The translations under genes were made by a program, and so were the position numbers. From contig CAJNOI010000196.1 in NCBI GenBank assembly GCA_905250115.1, positions 62,001-126,000 on the forward strand: 64,000 bases of DNA, given 5' to 3'. A model generated the notes under the pieces. That model saw only the letters and a program-made list of their open reading frames with translations. It searched no databases and was not told where the DNA came from. Position 1 is the first letter of the stretch; each line of letters opens with the position of its first letter. Below, one piece after another: positions 48,830-60,331 of this stretch. This DNA is from Adineta steineri (taxonomy: Eukaryota; Rotifera; Eurotatoria; Adinetida; Adinetidae).

Positions 48830-51800
48830 AGTAGCATGATTATGACATTAATAATATATAGATTCTAAAAATGTAAATAATGTTCTTGTCTAAAAATTAG
48901 ATCAATTGAATGCTTATCAAATTAACTCGTACTGTTTTGTTCCTTATGTCTGATTATGATTCCGTCGTACAAGCAGAGAGTGAACAGCTTGAACGTATCT
49001 GTTTATTTTTTAAGTGTGTTCTTCCGTCTTTTGATTTTCTCTGATCTTATACCGCTAATTGAAGAAATTAATGATCTTTGACTGATTTTCTATGTCATCG
49101 ATACTCCAGCTGATACATTGCAACATATTGTTAAGTTTTTAATCGATGATTTAATTCGTTTCTCTTCACTTACCTAAGACAATCAATGAATGTTGATTAC
49201 GTATAATTCTCTTGTAAGAAGAAGTAATAGATATATAACATATGTAGAAGAAAAATGAGCGTACATCTTACATTTCATAATTGATCTTCTTTAGATTTCA
49301 GTAGAACATTTATTTCTTACTCATATACACAAGGACATTCATTCGAGAATAAAAAGCTACTTTATTCTTTCTCGTTTTTCTACTCGATACTCTTCCTTTT
49401 TTTTTTAATCGAACATTGTTTTCTTCATTGATACTAAATCGATGTATACTATAAGTAATATATTATTTAAATAAAATATTCTCACTGGAATATTCGACCT
49501 CGTCTTTATTCTATTAAGATTAAAGAAAAAAGTAATAGTATCTGTTTTTCTAATATTCAACAAAAATACTGTTTACTTTAAATATAAGATAATAATCTGT
49601 ATACATACGTTGTATATTCAATCAGAAAACTATTCAATTGATTTCCTTCTTTCTTCTTTTATGTGAATCTGTCAATCTGACATTGTTCTCTCGAATTAAT
49701 CAACTAGCGATCCACTTAAAATGAACTATGTAAGAAACTGACAATAATTGAAAAACAAGGTCATTTGTATACAAGAAAAATAATCTATCAATATCATTGA
49801 TAGGAAATATATATATAATCAATCTATTTTCACTTACGAATATTGTTTGAATAATTAAAGATATGGAAAAAGACTTCAACTGTGTGTATTTGATGCCATG
49901 TTATTTTGTTCTTTTTTTTTTCTTCTGGTCAAATTGAACAGACAGACAGATAGATGATGTAGAAATCGCGCCGTATGATTATATATATATCTATTAAATC
50001 GTAAAGGCTTCTTTTGTCTATCCCTTGTTTCGCGACGTTATAATGAGAAGAACAGATTGATGTTTATCATCACTTTTTCCCCTCCCTCTTCTTTTTTTTC
50101 TCTATATATGAACGACGAGAAAAGAGAGAGAAAAAACCGTATTGTTACTATGTATTTTGAAACTATATCTACTATTGAACAATTTAATAATAACTACTAC
50201 TAGTCAATTCAGCAAACAAGCAGAAAAAGAAAACTCTAAAGAACAAAGACAAATTGTACATATGAACTGTTAGTTCATTTTATCAATCAACAATCAGACA
50301 GACAGTACAACATATTAAATATTTACCCTTTTGTCTTCCAACTCTTTCTTTTTTTGATGTTACAAATAAAAATGACATGTGTGTCAATATCTATTCATGT
50401 GCATTCTATATCTTACATCATCATACATGTACAAGTGATGGATTTCGAACCATAATTCCGGTGTTAATGTGATAAAGATAAGACTTCTAATGTCCATTTC
50501 CGTTGTCCATGTGTCGCCGGTCATTCTACTCATTGAAGCGAACTGCTTTTCTTCCGTAGTCAATCACATTTCTTCTTCTTTTCGAACATGCATCAATCAA
50601 AATAAAAGGAAAGATATGACAATAGTGAACTTGTTACATCTGTATCAAAGAATAGAAAGTAAATCTATTCACTATAATATGATGATGAGCTAAATTGTAA
50701 TGAACAAGTCTGGTAGACTTCGATAATATATCTTAATTAAATGATCGTCTGTTGATAAGTAGATCATTTCGATTTCTAAGCAATACATATATTATAGATC
50801 TCTCATATTTAATTTATTCAAGACGAATTGGGTGGAGTATTTAATCAATCAACCGAATATAAAATATATACTTAACATCTCAATTAGATAGACATCAACT
50901 AAAATAATACATAATTGAATTACGTCTTTTTTTTTGAATAAAAATATAATATTATAACAAACCTTGAATTAATATTGAAGTAGAAATATAATTTTAGTTC
51001 AACAATATTAATGAAAACTTGTTACGTATATTTTTTATTGTTTTATAATCGATTGTAAAAATATACCCACGTTTTTTTAGTAAAGCATAAAAATAGTACA
51101 ATATTTGCTGTATAATTGACATTAGTTTTGGATGACGATATGCGAATGTTCTTCCGTCAATGTCGTATACCTTTTCTTTATTAATACATTGTATATCTTA
51201 TATTAATATAGATGTTCTCGTTTGAATAGAAGTATGATATATATTTTCACTTGGTTACACCTTCTTTTTTTTTAGTATTGTTATCGTTCGTGATTTCTTC
51301 GGTTGTAAGCCCTCACAGTTATTATACTTCTTTTTATTTTATTCATAAAAAGTTCTATTGAAAATTATATAATAATACTAGGCGGAATTATAAACCATAC
51401 TCATTCACAGTATGTATTATAATTGTAGTTTAGAAAAATAAACCTACGTCAAGAATCTTTTTTTTTTTTATAAATTTACCTATCTCTTTCAATTATCAAC
51501 CAATGAATAAATTAGTTAACGATATAAAAAAAATATAGTATTTACGCAGTTGGAAAATTTTATTTTTTTCTAATTTCCTTCTTCACTTCTTTTGTTTTCC
51601 TATTGACGAAGAAAATTTTAAAATAGAATAATCTAAAAACTAGATCATTAAATATTCTTTTTCAGTACAATTGTTTGCTGACGATCAATATTCGAATAAT
51701 TAATGAAAAGCAAACATATATTTTAATGAATAATAATATACAGATATTTATTCTTTTTTATTTAAACAATGAAATTGAGCATTTAACTAGACTGACATTT

Positions 51801-52389
51801 TCAAAATATTATACTAAATTATGCCGATAGGTTCAGCCTTGCATTTTTCATTATGGAATTGCTAGACAATCATTGCTAATGTATATTATTAGCATTTTAT
51901 TCAATATGAAAATCATGAAATATGATTTTCTCTTAAATTTTATAAATACTACAGTACTTTGACATTTGATATGTTGAAAAACAAATACTGCACGTAAAAG
52001 TATTCATGTGTAATAATCTTCTTGTTTATTTTTCATACGTGTTAAATATGTATCCAATAATAATCGTACTTACTTTGTTTTTCTTAATCGTATGAAGTAA
52101 TTCAAAACGTAACCTGACATGGAATGTTAGAATTATTTTCTTTGAGTATCGATAATAAAACGAAACATAGGTAAAAATAGTTTTCATTCTGTTATATATG
52201 TAAATAGAGAAAGACACGCTATTTTTTGATATAGGAAGAATTATATAAGAAAAAAAACAAAGAATTTTAAAACTACATTTTAAAAATATTTGCACGTGGC
52301 ATATAAGAAATTGAATTTTTTTGTTTTTATTGAGTTATTATTATTATTATTATTCACAAATACATTTTGTTCTTTTTTTGATAGATACA
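48830..52389. other. Intergenic
   Basis: About 3.6 kb upstream of the cadherin gene and downstream of the next minus-strand gene. AT-rich with T/A runs; no supported gene. Confidence 0.45.
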
Positions 52390-53365
52390 TTATTCATTTG
52401 AAAGTAAATAACGTTTACCTTTTTGCGATGGATTTCTATTACCAATATGAAATGAACGTCTTAAAGTATTAAATCGTTGACCAATTGTTAATTTTTGATT
52501 CGAATCTTCATTATGAATTTCTTCCTGTTGAGGAGGAGGAGTATCATGACGTTTTTTTAATAATAATGAAAAACGTGTACGAATTGATCGATTAAATGGT
52601 GTTTTTTCTAAATTTTGTTTACTATTTTCAATTTTTTGATCATTATATGATATATCATAATCAGATTGTTGTTGTTTTGAATTAATTTCATTCGGTAAAG
52701 ATATTCTTAATAGAAAGAATAGTCTATATGTTTAACAAAATAGAACAAATATTCTTACGATTGATTCATATGTGTTGTAGGTGCTAATGGTGCTTTTCGC
52801 TGCTTTTTTGAAGTTTTTATCTTCTCATTTTCATTTGACATTATTAATGGTGATGTAAGACCCGTTGATAATTGTGGATAAAGTGGTGCATGTTGGATAG
52901 AATTTTCATCATTCTTATTAAATATTAAACGTTTATTTGAATTCGTACTTTCAAGTCTTGGACGTGGTCTTGTAAGTGTATTTCGAAATGATTTACGTAT
53001 TTGATTAGTTAAACGATCTAATGGACGTATACGAGTTTTTTTTGATGATGAAAATGGATCATCATTTTCATCATCATCACCATCATCATTATTCGAATAA
53101 ATATCATATCGAGGTTCAAATACTTTCGATTTAATCTTTTCTGATGATGACGAATGTGGTAATGCTGTTGATTGCGGTGGTGGTGGCGATGATGATGAAC
53201 TACGACGTTGTCGTTGTAAAAAACTTTTTGATTTCACTGGTTTAACTAAATTTAAATCTGAATTGGAATAAGTATTAGTATCAATTCGTGAATAAATATA
53301 TTATTACCGTCATGTTTTTCTTTTCGACGACGATAACTAAAGGATTTCCGAAGGCTATATTTCAT
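52390..53365 (-). CDS. Unknown basic protein with repeated RKSF-like motifs
   Basis: Three exons, about 290 residues. ATG 53363-53365 gives MKYSLRKSFSYRRRKEKHD. The junction G|AT leads to DLNLVKPVKSKSF, and the junction TC|A leads to the final exon ISLPNEINSK, ending KRYLLSNE at TAA 52390-52392. The protein is disordered, Ser/Pro-rich and basic, with an acidic patch (DDGDDDENDD). It contains several similar basic-aromatic motifs: SLRKSFSY, NQIRKSFRN, RSIRTRFSL, NTLRRSFHI. Such motifs could be phosphosites (R-x-S) or membrane/cytoskeleton-binding elements; the function is unknown. Splice phases support one gene. Confidence 0.6.
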
Positions 53366-55282
53366 TCTAAATATTTTAAAATAAAAAGTTCATAGTTTAA
53401 TTTTACTATTCATAAAATATAAAAAGAATAACCTTGAATAGTTCTATGAAATAGTAAAATGAGACAATAAATATGACAATAATTGTATAAAATAAAATAA
53501 AAAAAGAAATAAGAGCTAAAACAAGGTCATCCTTATTTTCTTTTTCTTCTTTCTCCTTTTTTTAAATGCAAATAAAGAAGTGTGGTATGTGTTAAATTCT
53601 AAGTGTAAAAAAAAAAGAGAAAACGACGAATAAGAAGAAGCAATGACATCAACAGTAGAAACATGTATGCGGTGCAAGCAACTAAGGTATTAATTTAGAT
53701 AACAATAAAAAAACAAGAAAGAAGAGAACAATGCGTAGGAAGACAAAAAAAAACGAGAATATAAAATAAAAAAGAAAGAAAAATGTAATGAAGAAGAAAT
53801 ATACAATCAATAGAATTAGATTTTTGTTTATCGAAATAATGAACGTGACATGTCAGAATTGTCACATTGATGAGTGAACACTTCCTATCCGTCTTAGTCT
53901 TCTTATTTGAGCATGAGCGGAAAAGATCGATGAAGTAAATGAATAAGAAAAAAAAAAGAAATAAAATACGTAATTTCAATCAAGATGGCGTGACCAGTAA
54001 AGGATTAAAATAAATCAACATACACATACATACATAGTTATTTATTTTTATCAACATCACGCAAGTTTTATTTTAAGGCGAAGAAGAAAAGAAACAACAA
54101 AAACTTTTAATTCACCTTCTACTTATTTCTTTTTTTTTCTTCGCTTCTATAAAAACAACATATCATCATATCAGATTATCTTTTATTAGTAACGAAAAGC
54201 AAATAAATTACTCGTTTTCTTACTAACAAATCAAAAAACCGTTATTAATATAACATTTTTTTTTTCTCTTTTTTTTTGACAGTCATCTGTCGTTTGTCTT
54301 CATCACGTTGATTAGATGAACATGATATTTATAACCTTCTACTATACACTGTTTATTTACGAAAAAGACAATGCTGAGTTCTTTAATATTCTTTTTACAT
54401 TATGAATGAATTTTAACGATGCAAAAGATAATAGACTTAATGGATGAAACTAGTAACTTATTCATATTAGAGACGATAGTTCAGACTATATTTGAAAGGC
54501 TTTTTCTCTAATGAGTTCTGACTAACGGAATAAATAATTAAATAAATGAGTTCCGGATCTGTATTTTGTCTATAGATAATTCAAATTATATAAAAGAAAA
54601 AGAACTAGAAGAAAATCGAAGCCATATCTTATTCTATAGCTTAATAAATTAAATCAAATATATATGTATATTTCATTAATTCTGTCACGATTTATTTAAT
54701 AAGCGAAATTTTTGCCTAGAAATAAATAAATATGTCCGAAATTTTATTGACTTGATTTCAATCTATACATACTGACTTACTGGATCAGAAATTAATAATG
54801 TCGTATAATCGATAATAAACACATTCGATCTATTCTTTTTATCAGTAATATTTAGTCCAAAAAAAAAAGAGAAGAAACAGAAAAGATAGACATTTTTATT
54901 AGAGATTAGAGCATCCTACATCGTGTAAGAAGGTCATAATGTTCCCTAAAGCTTATCGAATGTTCGTCTTCTCGATGGCATTAATTAGTAATCTAAAGGA
55001 TATTGCTTAAATATGCGTCATAGTTTATTATTGAAATATATAAAAGAATACATAATTCAATCAAAACATCTATCAAAGAAAAATTCATATTTATGATTAC
55101 GAAGTAGTCAGATAAAAATGGTTGATCTTTTAATAGGTAATATTGATTATTGACATAGTACTATTAATACAAAATAAATAATAAAATCGTAGTTATTTTT
55201 ATCTCATTCATTTAACAACTTTTCGTATCGTTTTTTAAGATTATATTTGTTTAAAAGATCACTATTTACAATTGTAATCAAA
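53366..55282. other. Intergenic
   Basis: Divergent 5' regions. Purine-rich DNA near 53550-53780; no supported gene. Confidence 0.45.
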
Positions 55283-55545
55283 ATGTCAATAAATAATAGT
55301 ACACCTAACAATTATTCTTGGACATTAAATGCCACTATGTTTGATTCATAGCTGGTAATTTATTTTATCAATTACGAAATGAAATGCGACAAATAGGTGA
55401 ACATGTACCACGTGATATTTCAATTTCAGATACGTTAATAACTCAAAACAAGGATGAATATGAACCATTTTTTCGACATCCGGCTGATGAACAACCTGAA
55501 CTTATATCTTGGACACCGACAGCATTACAAATTCAATCATGCTGA
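55283..55545 (+). CDS. Small 69-residue protein with a 53-nt intron
   Basis: Exon 1 (55283-55298) is ATG plus 13 bases, donor A|GTACAC. Exon 2 (55352-55545) follows acceptor ATTCATAG. Spliced length is 210 nt, exactly 69 codons plus TGA, giving MSINNTGNLFYQLRNEMRQI at the start, a middle with HVPRDISISDTL and YEPFFRHPADEQPEL, and the end TALQIQSC. Without splicing the frame meets an in-frame TAG. Coding-like composition and the exact phase argue for a real gene. An AATAAA lies at 55695-55700. I recognise no family. Confidence 0.5.
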
Positions 55546-55740
55546 GAAATATTTTAATGGTGAACATTTAGATAATTTTAGATTGATGAGAAGAAATCGA
55601 CTGTTTATTTTTAGTCTTTGATGGATTGAGTATCTATATACATTGTTATTAATGAAATCTGAACATGTTTAAAGCAATATATTCTAAGTTTTCAAATAAA
55701 AGTATTACATAGTAGATGAAATCATTAACAAAAAAATTAT

Positions 55741-57045
55741 TCAAATTAACCTATGGAAGTTTATGCTTGCATCAGTTGTTATTATTAATTTATTTCTATG
55801 AAATAGATTAATACGACATGGCTTTTCATTATATGTACTTGTTTCCAATATTTTACCATCTGAAGAGATATGTATAAGACTCGATGTATTATAATCTGAT
55901 AATAACCAATGTCCATGATTAAGAGAGCAACATGATAGATAACCATCGCTATATACGACATCTAATTTAAGTGACCATAATCGTTCGAAAGTTTTTGATA
56001 ATTTTAATTCTATTCGTTTTTCTTTTTCTACAAGATCGACAATTATCATAGCTATTGTTTCATTTTTACACACAGTTCCTATAATCATTTGACGTCGCGT
56101 ACAAGTCTCGGGTGATTTCCATTCTTTTTCAAATTGAATAGACGGTAATAAGCTATATTGTAAAATTGATGAACCACAAAATAATGTAGAGAGAAACAAA
56201 GATGTATCAGAACATGTACATGACCAACATCTTCGATCTTGATCTATGGGTATACGTTGAATTAACATTGTATTCGGATCCAGAATGAAGATAGTATGTC
56301 GATCTAATAGAATAAATTGAGCCAATGTTGATGACCAACACATATCATAAACATGATCAAAATTTTCTTGACTTTTCCTAATTACTGTTAGATTCTGATC
56401 CATCAAATATAAATCTAATCCTTGATGTATCAAACAAAACTGCTCATTAATTGCTATATGTTGGCGACCACCATTCATACGATCTATTGTTTTGTAAGGA
56501 GGTATGAGTGATGATAATTTAAATTGAGGTAGGTGTAATTCTTCAATCTGAATTAAACTATGATCAATAGCTAATGAACGACTAATAACATCAAAACGTG
56601 TATACTCTATATTATCTATATCATGTTCAGTTTTATGAATAGCTTTTTGCAGTAAATCAATATCTGTCATTGTTGTTTCTTGTTTTTGAATAAGTTCATC
56701 AATTATGAAATTTATCCTTAGAATTTCATTTCGTTGTCGTTCAATTTTTTCATTTATACGTTGATCAATCTTTTGACATGTTTGTTCAAATATATCATCA
56801 ATTATTTTGTAACAACTAGCACGCCATTTTTCAAGTTTTTGACGAGATTCATCAGTCACTATATTAAGATTAAATGCTTGAAGACGATTATTTAGTATAT
56901 TAATTTCATCAGCAAATGTATTCAATTGTAAATTTGGTAAATTATCATGTTCATTAAAATGACTACGACAAAAATTCTTTTTACAACAATGACATTGTGT
57001 ACGTGACGAACTTTTGCACATTTCTACAGAACATTGTTCCGACAT
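55741..57045 (-). CDS. B-box zinc finger / coiled-coil / propeller-like protein
   Basis: Single exon, 434 residues, ATG 57043-57045. The N-terminus carries a B-box-like zinc cluster (CSVEMCKSSSRTQCHCCKK, then FCRSHFNEHD) with the expected Cys/His spacing. A coiled coil follows (EINILNNRLQAFN to QETTMTDIDLLQKAIHKTE). The C-terminal 230 residues have repeated short beta-strand blocks (for example DLYLMDQNLTVI, FILLDRHTIFILDP, GHWLLSDYNTSSLIHI) consistent with an irregular beta-propeller. The overall plan resembles an abundant family I recall from bdelloid genomes; a TRIM-NHL-like scaffold without a RING is the likely role. It is not a canonical NHL protein: no clear NHL repeat spacing is visible. 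Confidence 0.7.
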   Translation of the reverse strand: MSEQCSVEMCKSSSRTQCHCCKKNFCRSHFNEHDNLPNLQLNTFADEINILNNRLQAFNLNIVTDESRQKLEKWRASCYKIIDDIFEQTCQKIDQRINEKIERQRNEILRINFIIDELIQKQETTMTDIDLLQKAIHKTEHDIDNIEYTRFDVISRSLAIDHSLIQIEELHLPQFKLSSLIPPYKTIDRMNGGRQHIAINEQFCLIHQGLDLYLMDQNLTVIRKSQENFDHVYDMCWSSTLAQFILLDRHTIFILDPNTMLIQRIPIDQDRRCWSCTCSDTSLFLSTLFCGSSILQYSLLPSIQFEKEWKSPETCTRRQMIIGTVCKNETIAMIIVDLVEKEKRIELKLSKTFERLWSLKLDVVYSDGYLSCCSLNHGHWLLSDYNTSSLIHISSDGKILETSTYNEKPCRINLFHRNKLIITTDASINFHRLI

Positions 57046-59089
57046 TTCCTAATAAAACAAATAATTAACTAAATTATATATAATTGATTGTTCGTGATAA
57101 TACTAATAAAATAAAAACAAGAAAAATGAGTATTGTGTGTACTCATATGTTATCAGTTATTTGTCCAAGAAACATAGTTTAACCGCACGATAATAAAATG
57201 TTGATACTGCGAATTTCGTTTGCATTATAATGAAACGACAGATGGTGTCACTTGTTAAATACATATTTACATGTTTTCATAATACAGAATACCTATTAAT
57301 ATTAATCTTATATTTTCAATAAATTAAGAATAGAAAAAAAAATCTAATGTTATTTTATATGGCATTGTTATTACACTATTAAATGAATACCTCACACATC
57401 GACATAACAGTCTTCCTATGTATGTTCAATGAAAATAACCTATTAATTATTCTCTAATCAATACAAGTTTTTATAACATTATTAAACCGACTAATTGAAT
57501 TCATATTGTTTACAATGAGTTGATATATATCATGTTATTGAATAGTTAATCAATTGTTTATTCGATTAATATGAATATACATATTCTTAAATATTAATCG
57601 AGTTTATCTATTCAGCAGTTTGTAACTTATAACATCCTTGACAACAATGTCAAACAAAAACTTCACTAGGGAATTCATTTTTCAATTCTTTTGTAAGTTA
57701 TAAGTAGAAATATATTGATCGAAGACTCGATCATGCATATTTATTACTATCATGCTGCCTCTTTGATTACTCTTAAATATACTTATTCCGGCATGCAAAC
57801 AAAATAAAAAATACACTTTCATTAGAAATATTCTTTCCGTTCTATATAAAAAAACTATTTTTCTTTCTATTAAGCATATTCCGAATACAAAAAAAAATCA
57901 ACGAGAATCATTCCATTGCTTATAAATTCGATAATGACACACAAGTGATTCAATTTCCTGCTCATATCTTTAACTTGCTTGCCAATTCTTTTTTTCAGGG
58001 TCACCTTTTTTTCTTTCTCTCTTTTTTCTCTATTTAATATTACGTAACTTCATGCGTGCACTCTGTCGTAAAACACGACTCAAGCAGATTGTATGTGTTC
58101 ACACTAGCGATACATGAAGGGGAATTATGCGTGTGTGTGTGTGTGTATAGGTTCTCTTCTCGTTTTTTTCTCTCTTATTTTACTATACTCACATATACCT
58201 GTATGAATTCGGTCATCTCCATTAAGCAAAGAGGAAAAAAATCATTTTGATTCCAGTCGATACTTTAGTCGTTGAAAAAAAGTATTTTGCATCTGTTTTA
58301 AGTCTTTCTTGGATTCCATTAAAGGTAAGTGTAGATCACTTAAATTATTTAAATAATTTTCTTCATCGTAAATTCATCATTAACAAAATTTTCTTCTTTT
58401 CTTTGTGTATAATGAGGCAGGCGTATATTTATATGAGAAATAGAACGTCATCTTAAATTACATATTCACTTGTATTCAATGCCAATGAGTTTTGACTTAT
58501 ATAGATAACATTAAACTGTTCTATTCGTACTTTTTCTTTTTCTCTTTTTTTTCTGTTTAAGAATAAATCATTCGACCTTTAACTAAGAACAGAAAAAAGG
58601 TATGATCGATTTTTAGGAAGGAAGTGATTTCTTTTTCTCGTTCGTTGCTTTTTGTAGTCAATCATGATATCGTAGTTTTTCTCTTTTTTTTTACAAAGCT
58701 CGCCTAATAGGATTTTCTTTGACCGCCACAAGTAATGAATCAGTTGAAAAGAACATCATGATGAGATAGGATAGGACACATATGCTCAATCTTGTTGAAT
58801 AGAGGAGGAAGAAAAAGTTATCTTGAATTGAGTAGATGAAAAAGAACAAAAAATGAGTTATACCATCCTTAACAATAGGACAAAAAAGTGCGTGCATGAG
58901 AAAGAAAGGATTTGATTTCATCTGTTACTTACATTTGCATCATGAGCGAGAATATATGATAAAGTAAGATAAAAAGAATGCAACGTTTAAAACTTTGTTT
59001 GCATTTGAAACGAACAAAGATATTCGATTCATTTGTTTTGAACTCAGAACAAGTTCAAGGTTTCATGCATATATATATATATTTTTAGA
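57046..59089. other. Intergenic
   Basis: Divergent 5' regions. (GT)n at 58131-58146; pyrimidine-rich near 58000-58030. No supported gene. Confidence 0.45.
58131..58146 (+). repeat. (GT)n microsatellite
   Basis: About eight GT units. Confidence 0.85.
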
Positions 59090-60331
59090 ATGAAATTTGT
59101 CTTAGTAACTATTGTATTATGTGCGACTATTTATGTCGCATATGGAATGAAATTACTTGCTTCATCATCACGTCAATTAAATCGTCGAGAAACTAAATTA
59201 GTCAAACGATTAGTCAAACGACAAGCTTTGAATGGTAGGACATAATCGAAATATATCGTACATTTTAATTTTTATTCATTTAGATCCAAATTGCGATCGT
59301 CGTACTTGTAATGTACCTAATTGTGGCAAAGATTTTGTAGCAGCTGCTTTACCAGGAGAATGCTGCGAAAAATGTGTACCATGGGAATACGCTTCAAGTT
59401 TAGGTTTGCAATATCCACAAGCACCACCACCACCACAACCAGCCTATGATCCACGAGCACAACAAGCTTATCCATATAATCAATATCCATATAATCAACC
59501 ACAACCACAACCACAACAATATCAACCACAACGCGTTGATGTTTATATATTTGGACCTGAGGATGGTGCTCGTGTATCTGCTGGACAAAGTATTTATTTT
59601 GATTGTGAAGTTGTTTCACCATATAATCAATATGCTCAACCACGTTGGTCACGATCTGGCAATCAAGTTAATCACATTTTATATTATAGCTAATAAAATA
59701 TATATATATTTTTTTCTTTTCATGTTTTAGCCATTACCATATAAAGTGCAGAGTACAACGCTTCCAGGTAATCGTAAACTTGCACGACTTGCAATTCCTG
59801 ATGCAACTCAGAGTGATGCTGGTCGATATGAATGTAATGGTGGTACTGGTAATGCAAATGATCAAGCTTCAATTGATTTACAAGTACATTATTTTTCTAT
59901 TATATTCATATTGTAATCATTTTTGTTTTAAGGTAACTGAAGGTGGTTATTATCCTCGACAACCAGCACAACCTCAACCACAACCACAACCACAGCCGCA
60001 AGCACAATATCCTCCATATGATCCATATAATCAATATCCATATAATCAACCAAATTATTATCCTGCTCAACCACAGCCACAACCACAACCTCGTCCTCAA
60101 CCTCAACCACAAACTCAACCTCCGCCACAGCCAGCTGCTGACGATGGAGGTAACGATGAAGGAGATGAGGGTGAAGATGCTGGCATAGATGAAGATCAAG
60201 AACCAGCAGCTGAAGCAACAACAACAATAAAAACAACAACTCCACAAGCATCTGCAGCTCAGGAAGAAGGTGGTGAAGGTGGAGAAGATGAAGGTGAATA
60301 TCCTGAAGATTATACGGAAAATGACAAGTAA
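59090..60331 (+). CDS. Secreted VWC-Ig protein with PQ-repeat linkers
   Basis: Four exons (59090-59234, 59284-59666, 59731-59883, 59933-60331) give 359 residues with all phases consistent. ATG 59090-59092 starts a signal peptide (MKFVLVTIVLCATIYVAYG), then a basic segment (RLVKRLVKRQ-like, possible furin sites). A short VWC-like Cys module follows (DPNCDRRTCNVPNCGKDF, GECCEKC), then a Pro/Gln/Tyr linker. An Ig-like domain is split over exons 2-3 (SAGQSIYFDCEVV, PRWSRSG, SDAGRYECNGG). Exon 4 has a long PQ-repeat with PYNQYPYNQP, an acidic Gly/Glu region and a Thr-rich tail ending YTENDK. The Trp, both Ig cysteines and the DxGxYxC signature are present. No membrane helix, so it is probably an extracellular matrix protein. 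Confidence 0.8.

Noticed and set aside
59906..60251. Minus-strand hydrophobic/valine-leucine open frames
   Set aside because: Antisense translation of the PQ-repeat exon.
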